DNA of 9,882 bases from NCBI GenBank assembly GCA_023396665.1, contig JAEWVL010000072.1, forward strand, positions 1 through 9,882, given 5' to 3'. Below are positions 1-5,497 of this stretch, one piece after another. The stretch's first letter is position 1. Every line of letters starts with the position of its first letter. Origin of the DNA: Spirochaetota bacterium (GTDB lineage: Bacteria; Spirochaetota; UBA4802; JAFGJZ01). The translations under genes and the position numbers were made by a program. The notes under the pieces were generated by a model. It was not told the origin of the DNA, searched no databases, and saw only the letters and a program-made list of their open reading frames with translations.

Positions 1-260
1 AAAAGTATGACGGCACCGGTTATCCTTCTCAAATCAGGGGGGATTCGATTCCTCTTGCGGCCAGAATCGTCGCACTGGCCGATGTCTACGATGCGCTTAT
101 CAGCAGACGTGTTTACAAAAAAGCCTGGCCGGAGAGCAAGGTTCTTGAGCTGATCAAAAATCAGTCGGGAATTCATTTTGATCCGGAAGTTGTCGATTCG
201 TTTTTCGAAGTGTATGAAGTCATTGAGGCGATACGACGTAAATACAGCGATGACGAGTGA
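1..260 (+). CDS. HD-GYP domain protein, C-terminal fragment
   Basis: The reading frame is open from the window edge (first full codon at base 3) and ends at TGA 258-260, giving 85 residues of a longer protein. It begins with KYDGTGYP, the end of the HD-GYP signature (HEkxDGxGYP), followed by IVALADVYDALIS and a RVYKKAWP segment, which match the late helices of the HD-GYP fold. HD-GYP domains are metal-dependent phosphodiesterases that typically hydrolyse cyclic di-GMP, often fused to response-regulator receiver or other sensor domains. The N-terminal sensor part and the HD metal ligands lie outside the window, so activity and input signal cannot be judged. The gene converges on the minus-strand YjbQ-like gene, with only 54 bases between the two stop codons. 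Confidence 0.88.
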   Translation, partial: KYDGTGYPSQIRGDSIPLAARIVALADVYDALISRRVYKKAWPESKVLELIKNQSGIHFDPEVVDSFFEVYEVIEAIRRKYSDDE

Positions 261-286
261 AGGTCGTTGGCGGTATCCGTTTTATC

Positions 287-317
287 TGGCAGTTTGCTGT
301 TAAGCGGCAAACTGCTA
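287..317. terminator. Hairpin between convergent genes, possible bidirectional terminator
   Basis: A perfect 9-bp inverted repeat (GCAGTTTGC at 289-297, GCAAACTGC at 307-315) can extend by G-U and A-T pairs to 287-317. It sits between the convergent stop codons at 260 and 315 and includes the YjbQ-like stop codon. Neither strand has a clear U-tract after the stem, so a terminator role is inferred from position only. Confidence 0.4.
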
Positions 318-719
318 ATCGGCAACAATCGTGCATACGATGCTGCGTGAGCTTCGGGGTCCGTCGAATTCGCAAAAGAAGATGTTCTGCCAGCGCGAGA
401 GTGCAAGCTCCCCGCCGATGACAGGGATAAGCTCCGAAGGCCCGACAAGACCGGCCTTCAGATGCGCGTCACCGTTCCCGTCCTGTTCGTCATGCAGCCA
501 CGCGCCTTGCGGAATAATCTTGCGCAAAAAGGCAATCACGTCCTGTTGTACCGATTCATCCCAGTTTTCCTGAATCATGATGGCCGCCGTAGCGCCCTGA
601 GCGAAGAGAGAAACGAGCCCGTCATTAATGTTGCTGATTCGAACGGCATTTCGCACGTATTCGGTGATATCTACCAGCTCTTCGCGTTTTTTCGTGGAAA
701 AGTGAATCATCTGTTTCAT
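315..719 (-). CDS. yjbQ: YjbQ/UPF0047 family protein
   Basis: The 134-residue product has the usual length of the YjbQ (formerly UPF0047) family, whose E. coli member has weak thiamine-phosphate-synthase-like activity and whose true role is unsettled. Family landmarks in order are ATAAIMIQEN (residues 43-52), HDEQDGNGDAHLKAGLVGPS (76-95), WQNIFFCEFDGPR (110-122) and a C-terminal strand. Most members I recall carry HTTAA at the first motif; here it reads GATAA, so the conserved histidine position is glycine (G42), while the histidine of the AHL motif (H86) is kept. The ATG at 717-719 follows an AGGTG ribosome binding site four bases away. A strong promoter-like sequence lies just upstream (749-776), so the gene can be expressed independently of the ROK gene that precedes it on the same strand. 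Confidence 0.85.
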   Translation of the reverse strand: MKQMIHFSTKKREELVDITEYVRNAVRISNINDGLVSLFAQGATAAIMIQENWDESVQQDVIAFLRKIIPQGAWLHDEQDGNGDAHLKAGLVGPSELIPVIGGELALSRWQNIFFCEFDGPRSSRSIVCTIVAD

Positions 720-748
720 AGAGCACCTGCCCGGATCTTATGGGCAAA

Positions 749-776
749 ATGATATATGATTTGATGTTTTTGTCAA
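749..776 (-). promoter_or_regulatory. Sigma-70-like promoter for the YjbQ-like gene
   Basis: On the minus strand a perfect -35 TTGACA (776-771) and a -10 TATCAT (754-749, 5 of 6 consensus bases) are separated by 16 bases. The start codon at 719 is about 30 bases past the -10, which leaves room for a short leader carrying the AGGTG ribosome binding site. Confidence 0.6.
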
Positions 777-871
777 CCAAACGATGAATGTGGTGAAGGA
801 TAGGATTTCGTATAAACGGGTACTTCCCGGGATTCGGGATTGGCGCCGGGGACTTTCGACATTATCTGGTC

Positions 872-1984
872 TCACTGGCGATTTTTTTTCTTCGAGATAT
901 CCAGATAAAAAGATGAGGGCTGTTCTACTGCAGGTTCTGAGAACAGGCGTTCGTAGGCCAAGCCTGCGGCACCGCGGGCTGCGGAAAGTTCACCAAGGCC
1001 GGCAAAGCAAACCTTTGCTCCCGGAAGCTGCCGGTAAAGTCTGTTTTTTCCGACAGTGCTTTCGAAAACGCTCTCAATTTCGCTTCTGAAATTCTCAATA
1101 CTTCCGCCGATATACAGTTTTTCCAGATCGAGGTAATTGACGATGAACGCGCAATGATGGGCCATTTCAGAGACAAATGCGTTGAAAATCGTTTTCTTCG
1201 TTTTCATCTTCTGGCGGAAGGCATGTGATATTTCTGATTGTCCGGCTTCACTAAGGTCACGTCTGTACATGCTTCTGAACTCTCCCGCGCGGGAATGGCA
1301 TCCCTCATGAGCCAACTGGTTGAAGAACAGGGCCGTTCCGATACCCACCCGTTTGTACTCGTCGTTTGGTGTTTCGTGTTCGTCCAGTGAAATCATCAGC
1401 AGCATGAAATCTGATTTTTCCTTCTCGAAAGCGACGATGCCCCATCCGCAGCAGCGGGCATCATTATCTGTAAAAAGCGGGCAGTCGCATTTTTCAATGC
1501 GGTCGGGAAGCTTTCGTTTCTTTTTGATGGAAAGAGGATGGGAGCAGACGATCGAATTTCTTTGTCTCTCAAATACTCCAGGAATCGCAAGGCCGGCCGC
1601 TCCGATCTGCAAGCCGCTCGACAGCAGGTATTCGGGGATGGTATCGTTGAGAAATGAATCAATATCGTTAAGTGCTCTATTCCAGCTGTGATTGGCGATG
1701 ATTTCTCCGGCAGCATTACAGATACACACATTTTGGCGTTCTGGTTTAAGGTCGATGCCTGCGACAAGCAGTCGGTTTTTGTTGATCCGAAGCGGTACGC
1801 TTTTGGGTTTCGATTCTGCCTCGACGATCCAGCCGCTTTCGATAAGATGGCTGAGAATTCTGGTGATCATTGATTTGTCTACATGAAGCTGTTTTCCCAG
1901 TTCGACACGTGTTAGACCGGGATCTTTGTAGATTTTATGGAGAATTGTGCTCATCTGCCATATTTTTACCTTGCCGGCTTTCAC
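872..1984 (-). CDS. ROK-family transcriptional regulator (NagC/XylR type)
   Basis: This 370-residue protein has the two-part layout of ROK repressors. A winged helix-turn-helix lies at about residues 14-53 (recognition helix around DKSMITRILSHLIESGW), and an actin-fold ROK sugar-binding domain starts near residue 73 (VAGIDL). Later landmarks are LAIPGVF (132-138), the DNDA motif (173-176, usually ENDA), VGIGTALF (213-220) and HSRAGEFRS (230-238, in place of the usual HxGxxGEIGH). The CxCGxxGCxE zinc motif of classic ROK proteins is absent. Such proteins usually sense a sugar or sugar phosphate and repress catabolic or transport genes; the ligand cannot be named here. The GTG start at 1984 is preferred because AAAGGA lies ten bases upstream and the frame runs intact into the HTH; an ATG ten codons later is the alternative. 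It is divergent from the cyclase gene with a 235-base shared control region. Confidence 0.88.
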   Translation of the reverse strand: MKAGKVKIWQMSTILHKIYKDPGLTRVELGKQLHVDKSMITRILSHLIESGWIVEAESKPKSVPLRINKNRLLVAGIDLKPERQNVCICNAAGEIIANHSWNRALNDIDSFLNDTIPEYLLSSGLQIGAAGLAIPGVFERQRNSIVCSHPLSIKKKRKLPDRIEKCDCPLFTDNDARCCGWGIVAFEKEKSDFMLLMISLDEHETPNDEYKRVGIGTALFFNQLAHEGCHSRAGEFRSMYRRDLSEAGQSEISHAFRQKMKTKKTIFNAFVSEMAHHCAFIVNYLDLEKLYIGGSIENFRSEIESVFESTVGKNRLYRQLPGAKVCFAGLGELSAARGAAGLAYERLFSEPAVEQPSSFYLDISKKKNRQ

Positions 1985-2066
1985 TGATAGTCTGTCCTTT
2001 TGTTGTCCGGGATATGCACTGAAGCCTCTCGGAAAAGATCATTTTGCAGTCTATATGAAAAATCTC

Positions 2067-2080
2067 CGATAATTGTATCG
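2067..2080. promoter_or_regulatory. Palindrome, candidate operator in the ROK/cyclase divergent region
   Basis: CGATA-ATTG-TATCG is a perfect palindrome with 5-bp arms and a 4-base spacer, in the intergenic region between the divergent ROK and cyclase genes. ROK repressors commonly bind short AT-rich palindromes near their own promoters. Its assignment as an operator is inferred from position only. Confidence 0.3.
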
Positions 2081-2117
2081 TTGATAAAACAGTACGATCG
2101 GGCTTAAATTACGGCAA

Positions 2118-2145
2118 TTGTTTTTCTAAATAGAATCAATATTTT
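2118..2145 (+). promoter_or_regulatory. Candidate promoter of the cyclase gene with embedded palindrome
   Basis: TTGTTT (2118-2123) and TATTTT (2140-2145) are spaced by 16 bases and could be a -35/-10 pair. The spacer holds a palindrome, TTCTA-AA-TAGAA (2124-2135), exactly where a repressor would block RNA polymerase. The promoter match is modest and no transcription start is visible from sequence. Confidence 0.3.
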
Positions 2146-2219
2146 GAAAGAAATCGAGACTCCATGTATTGTGTTGATTGCATGGCGAATCTGACATTGT
2201 TCGAAGCAGTGGAGATGTT

Positions 2220-2837
2220 ATGAGTTTGATTAATCTCAGTCACCGTATTGACAGTACATTGCTGCCGTATCCCGGCGATGAGCCGTTGCGCCTGTATCAA
2301 AACCGTTTTATTAAAATAGACAAATATAATGATCATCGGCTTGAATGTGGCATGCACATCGGAACACATATCGATTCGCCAATGCATCTGACCGATAGCG
2401 CAAGATATATCAACGAGTATCCGCTTGAATGCTTTTGCGGAGAGGCAGTTGTTCTGGATTGCGCTGTCGAGAGGACAATAACCTATGATTTCCGATTCAA
2501 TGATGCTGTCCGTGATAATGATATCGTTATACTAAGAACCGGACACGAAAAATTATTTGGCAGTGCCGAGTATTTTTCGTCTCATCCCGTGTTGGACGCG
2601 AATCTGGCCGAGTTTCTCGTCGGCCGAAGGATCAAGATGATCGGGATGGATTTACCATCGCCGGATCATTCTCCTTTTGAGATTCATAAACTATTTTTCA
2701 GTCATGGCATCTTTGTGCTGGAGAATCTGGCAAATCTTGAAGCAATAACGTGCGCGAGATTCATTCTCTATGCATTTCCGCTCAATATTTGTGCGGATTC
2801 TTCTCCGGCAAGGGTTGTTGCCGAGGTTCGGGACTGA
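2220..2837 (+). CDS. Cyclase family protein (kynurenine formamidase-like metal-dependent hydrolase)
   Basis: The 205-residue product belongs to the cyclase/KynB fold family (PF04199), soluble metal-dependent hydrolases that include arylformamidases and various amide or cyclic-ester hydrolases. The signature HxGTHxDxPxH is complete (H46-I-G-T-H50-I-D52-S-P-M-H56). Downstream are GMDLPSPDH (142-150), a histidine at H156 and ENLANLEAI (168-176), matching the second metal and active-site block. Length is typical. I chose the ATG at 2220 because GGAG lies a few bases upstream and the protein then begins with the typical 'INLSH' strand; an in-frame ATG at 2178 would add 14 residues without family similarity. 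No kynurenine-pathway gene is nearby, so the true substrate is unknown. The divergent ROK repressor is a plausible regulator. Confidence 0.87.
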   Translation: MSLINLSHRIDSTLLPYPGDEPLRLYQNRFIKIDKYNDHRLECGMHIGTHIDSPMHLTDSARYINEYPLECFCGEAVVLDCAVERTITYDFRFNDAVRDNDIVILRTGHEKLFGSAEYFSSHPVLDANLAEFLVGRRIKMIGMDLPSPDHSPFEIHKLFFSHGIFVLENLANLEAITCARFILYAFPLNICADSSPARVVAEVRD

Positions 2838-3168
2838 TTTGTATTTGTGATCGATTTTGGGGATTTATGGTTGATAACGGATTTGTATGAAAATGAAATC
2901 GAATGAAACAAAATAACAAAGGGTAAGCTCGATTAATGACCAAGGGAAAAAATTTTGTTTTGCTTGTCATTTGAACTGGTCGTGCTGTGAGTCACTCTGA
3001 ATAATTACCAGAGAATGTCAATAATGCTTGACGCTGAACGTTTACAGTTTTGTGTTTAGCTCAAATCCTAAAGGGGATACAAAAGTATGGTTTTTCGGAA
3101 ATAGCTGTTATCTGCTGATGATTGCATCAGTGATCCCCCCCCTAAAATCTGAACAAAATGGAGATGAA
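2838..3168 (+). other. 331-base intergenic leader region upstream of the ligase-like gene
   Basis: I find no convincing gene here. It holds an imperfect inverted repeat (TGACCAAG 2937-2944 with CTTGTCA 2963-2969), a weak TTGACG box at 3028-3033, a small perfect hairpin (CTGATG 3115-3120, CATCAG 3125-3130, 4-base loop) and a run of eight C at 3135-3142. GGGGAT (3073-3078) can pair with ATCCCC (3133-3138), enclosing the hairpin, so a structured leader is possible. I do not recognise a known riboswitch class. Confidence 0.4.
3135..3142 (+). repeat. Homopolymeric C8 tract upstream of the ligase-like start codon
   Basis: Eight consecutive C lie 26 bases before the chosen ATG at 3169. The reading frame of the ligase-like gene is also open through this tract back to 3028, so a length change would affect leader structure and, if an upstream start were ever used, the reading frame. 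Confidence 0.9.
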
Positions 3169-4629
3169 ATGTCACAAAAAAATAATTTGTATACTTTGCT
3201 TTCAGACAATGCGACAAAAAAGCCGGATGCCGTCTTTTTCTTCTTTGATAATGAAGTTGTAAGTTATGGACAGGGTATGGACAGAGTCAACCGCTGTGCC
3301 GCTTACCTGCGTAAAAAGGGTTTGAAAAAGGGCGATCGGGTTATTCTGAGCCTTCCGAATATACCTGAGTTTGTATACGCTTTTCTTGCTTGTGCGCAGA
3401 TCGGTGCAATTGCGGTACTCGTCGGACCGGTTGCCCGCCGTTATGAGATCAGATATATTGCCGAGGAAACTGAACCGGCGATGGTGATTACTTCGCTGAC
3501 GCAACTGGAGAATTATTCTGTTGATGGGGCATTCTTTTGCGACATGGGGAGTATGTGGCTTGTGGATGATACACACCGTGATCGCAACATGATGTCAGTC
3601 ATAAACAATGAGGCTCCTGATTCCACTGTAGAGTCTGTTGAGGGTGATGAAGCTGTTGCGATAATCTACACCTCGGCCATGGACGGATATCCGCTGGGTG
3701 TTATGATGACACATCGCGGAATACGTAATTCGACCAAAAGTCTTGGCGAATTCAATACTCCTGACGATGTCTATATGGCAGCGCTTCCGCTCTTTCATGC
3801 TTTCGGTCTGACAGTCACGATTTTTACTCCGCTTAACAGCATGATTCCGTTTGTTTTGATGAAGAAATTTTCCCCGAACGATTTGTTGCGCGAGATCAAG
3901 CAAAAGGGTGTAACGGTGATGCCGGGTGTGCCTTTGATGTTTGCGATGGTTAACTCGCTGCTTCCCGAGGGGAAACATTTTCCATCGCTTCGCGCATGTA
4001 TAAGCGGTGGTGAGGGCGTTTCCGCCGATCTTCTGCGTTTGATTAACAAGAAGTATGGTTTTGAGGTTCGTGAAGGATATGGTCTGACAGAAGCATCCCC
4101 CATCGTCTCTTGGAATCATATTAACGTCGAGAACCGTTACGGATCGGTTGGTGTGCCGATGCCCTGGAACGAGGTGCGTATTGTTGATGATGAAGGCAAA
4201 GATGTCGCCCGGGGAGAAAAGGGCGAGGTCATCGTGAAAGGAATTAATGTGACTCCGGGTTATTACAAGCATCCCGAGAAAACAGCAGAGTATATTAAGG
4301 ACGGCTGGCTGCATACCGGGGATTACGGGGTTCTTGACAAGGACGGCTATCTGACGCTCAAGGGACTCAAGAAGAATATGGTGCTGAATAAAGGGTTTAA
4401 TGTATATCCCAAAGAGGTCGAACGCCTGCTCTGCTTTCATCCTCAGGTTGAGAAGGCTCTTGTGACAGTCAAGAGTGAAACGGCACCCGGCGATATCGAG
4501 CGTTCATTTATTGAGGCTGAGCTTTGGTGTAAGGGGGCTGGCATCGATGAAAATGCGATGAAACAGTGGTGTAATGAAAATCTTTCCAACTATAAAATTC
4601 CTCGTGGATTTGTAATTCACCAATCCTGA
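3169..4629 (+). CDS. Acyl-CoA synthetase-like (AMP-binding superfamily) protein with degenerate active site
   Basis: The 486-residue product is clearly an ANL-superfamily (AMP-binding) enzyme by its overall run of motifs: LPLFHAFGL (206-214), GYGLTEASP (303-311), GWLHTGDYG (379-387) and GFNVYPKEVE (409-418). Several catalytic signatures are altered. The phosphate-binding loop, normally YTSGTTGxPKGV, reads YTSAMDGYPLGV (167-178), losing the TT pair and the lysine. The hinge-region GRxKD reads GLKKN (399-403), losing the arginine. The protein stops at YKIPRGFVIHQS, just before the C-terminal GK motif that supplies the catalytic lysine for adenylation. An intrinsic terminator follows at once, so this is the natural end and not an obvious sequencing frameshift. 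ATG 3169 is chosen for its GGAG site five bases upstream. It may be a non-adenylating binding protein, a CoA-transferring or otherwise specialised ligase, or a decaying gene, although the long intact frame argues against decay. Confidence 0.85.
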   Translation: MSQKNNLYTLLSDNATKKPDAVFFFFDNEVVSYGQGMDRVNRCAAYLRKKGLKKGDRVILSLPNIPEFVYAFLACAQIGAIAVLVGPVARRYEIRYIAEETEPAMVITSLTQLENYSVDGAFFCDMGSMWLVDDTHRDRNMMSVINNEAPDSTVESVEGDEAVAIIYTSAMDGYPLGVMMTHRGIRNSTKSLGEFNTPDDVYMAALPLFHAFGLTVTIFTPLNSMIPFVLMKKFSPNDLLREIKQKGVTVMPGVPLMFAMVNSLLPEGKHFPSLRACISGGEGVSADLLRLINKKYGFEVREGYGLTEASPIVSWNHINVENRYGSVGVPMPWNEVRIVDDEGKDVARGEKGEVIVKGINVTPGYYKHPEKTAEYIKDGWLHTGDYGVLDKDGYLTLKGLKKNMVLNKGFNVYPKEVERLLCFHPQVEKALVTVKSETAPGDIERSFIEAELWCKGAGIDENAMKQWCNENLSNYKIPRGFVIHQS

Positions 4630-4648
4630 ATGTAGTTTCTGGTATTTG

Positions 4649-4679
4649 AAAAAAAAACCGCAATTTTGCGGTTTTTTTT
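4649..4679 (+). terminator. Strong intrinsic terminator after the ligase-like gene
   Basis: CCGCA (4658-4662) and TGCGG (4667-4671) form a stem with an ATTT loop, flanked by nine A (4649-4657) and eight T (4672-4679) that extend pairing and supply the U-tract. Its symmetry would allow function in both directions. It lies 20 bases after the stop codon. Confidence 0.9.
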
Positions 4680-4731
4680 GTCTTTTTCCAACAAAATGCT
4701 TTTTCAAAACGTACTATACCCGAAAGAAGAA

Positions 4732-4768
4732 GATAAGCTGATTATGTCACTACTAACTTCTTCAGCGC
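4732..4768 (+). pseudogene. Degraded partial copy of the RHH-like gene's 3' coding region
   Basis: Bases 4741-4768 match 5163-5190, inside the downstream gene, at 26 of 28 positions (mismatches at 4749 and 4766). Just before this, 4732-4740 matches 5141-5149 at 8 of 9 positions, with the 13 bases 5150-5162 missing from the upstream copy. In the matching frame it reads YVTTNFFSAS, against YVSTNFFSAS in the gene (residues 120-129). The 13-base gap breaks the frame and a stop lies just upstream, so it cannot be a functional gene. It is best read as a remnant of a former tandem paralogue; a regulatory repeat is the alternative. Confidence 0.6.
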
Positions 4769-4807
4769 GTCTCTTCTTGAAATTACTGATTTAGAAGGAG
4801 AAAGGTA

Positions 4808-5302
4808 ATGATAGGAACCAGTATATGTATCGGAAAAGAGCATAAAGAAAAATTGACAACGGCAGCGGCTCGAATGGAAATCACGGTGAATCAGCTGCTT
4901 GTGCTGCTTCTTCAACGGTCAAGAACCTTGTTTGGACAAGAGGCTGTGGTTTTTCAGACTGTAAAGTATCAGTGTTTTGGAAATGAAGGATACAATGTAA
5001 TGCATATCGAGATTCCCGAGATTGAGTATGAGTATGCAGTCGCTCAGCGTTATATTTTCAAAATTTCTGTCAGTTATGTTGTCCGGCTTTGTATTGAGTT
5101 TCTTTTGTCTGACATTATTGACGAATATGCCATATACCTTGATAAGCAGTCACCAGAAACATATTATGTCTCTACTAACTTCTTCAGTGCTTCGTGTTTG
5201 AGGCGTGAATATTCGATTCCTCACTTGTCCTCTTCCGCTTACGAATATTGGATAATGAAGTGGACGGCGCAAAAAGGGCACGGAGCTGAAAAAACACAAT
5301 AA
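4808..5302 (+). CDS. Uncharacterised protein with two predicted ribbon-helix-helix units
   Basis: I do not recognise this 164-residue protein by name. The ATG at 4808 has an excellent AAGGAG ribosome binding site seven bases upstream. Residues 4-42 look like a ribbon-helix-helix (CopG/Arc) unit: a short strand (TSICI), a charged helix (KEHKEKLTTAAARM), then ITVNQLLVLLLQRSRTLF. Residues 64-103 repeat the pattern: strand VMHIEI, helix PEIEYEYAVAQRYIF, then SVSYVVRLCIEFLLSDI. RHH proteins normally dimerise to make one DNA-binding ribbon, so a tandem arrangement could form an intramolecular pair. This is fold reasoning by eye. The C-terminal 60 residues (rich in Y, S and F) match nothing I know. 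A remnant of its own 3' end lies just upstream, suggesting past tandem duplication. No toxin or other obvious partner gene adjoins it. Confidence 0.75.
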   Translation: MIGTSICIGKEHKEKLTTAAARMEITVNQLLVLLLQRSRTLFGQEAVVFQTVKYQCFGNEGYNVMHIEIPEIEYEYAVAQRYIFKISVSYVVRLCIEFLLSDIIDEYAIYLDKQSPETYYVSTNFFSASCLRREYSIPHLSSSAYEYWIMKWTAQKGHGAEKTQ

Positions 5303-5306
5303 TAGA

Positions 5307-5322
5307 ACCAGAATAGTCTGGT
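5307..5322 (+). terminator. Weak hairpin after the RHH-like gene
   Basis: ACCAGA (5307-5312) and TCTGGT (5317-5322) form a 6-bp stem with an ATAG loop, five bases after the stop codon. It lacks a U-tract, so termination would be weak if it occurs at all. Confidence 0.3.
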
Positions 5323-5446
5323 GATAAGAAATTGTTGCCGGACACAAGAAAAATATTGAAATAATCGGCTAGTCGATTGATGCTGCAGTCGATCTCTACT
5401 TCGCTGTCCAGCTGATGCCGAGGGTGGTGAGGGCTTTGCACGATTT

Positions 5447-5492
5447 CCCACTTTTATTGAGGGGAAATATTCTTGGGAAATATAAAAGAGGG
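5447..5492 (+). promoter_or_regulatory. Hairpin that would cover the ribosome binding site of the PHP-GT4 gene
   Basis: CCCACTTTTAT (5447-5457) can pair with ATAAAAGAGGG (5482-5492) at 10 of 11 positions. The right arm contains GAGGG (5488-5492), the Shine-Dalgarno sequence five bases before the GTG start at 5498. The 24-base loop holds a direct repeat of GGGAAATAT (5462-5470 and 5475-5483). Formation of this hairpin would reduce translation of the fusion gene; that this happens in the cell is inference. Confidence 0.45.
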
Positions 5493-5497
5493 TAATT

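Noticed and set aside
462..752. A 96-codon plus-strand frame across the YjbQ-like gene
   Set aside because: It overlaps the antisense strand of a conserved family and has no supporting ribosome binding site or domain.
825..839. TCCCG-GGATT-CGGGA hairpin after the ROK gene
   Set aside because: The stem is only 5 bp with no U-tract on the minus strand, so I do not call it a terminator.
3028..3168. Upstream TTG start extending the ligase-like protein by 47 residues
   Set aside because: The added residues do not resemble the family N-terminus, and the ATG at 3169 has a good GGAG site; kept only as context for the C8 tract.
3595..4440. A 281-codon open frame on the minus strand inside the ligase-like gene
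   Set aside because: It lies fully antisense to a gene with clear family motifs and its translation has no recognisable domain.
5303..5365. Possible second remnant of the RHH gene's 5' end (AATAGAACCAGAATA resembles the start near 4811)
   Set aside because: The similarity is short with gaps, and no continuing protein-level match is visible.
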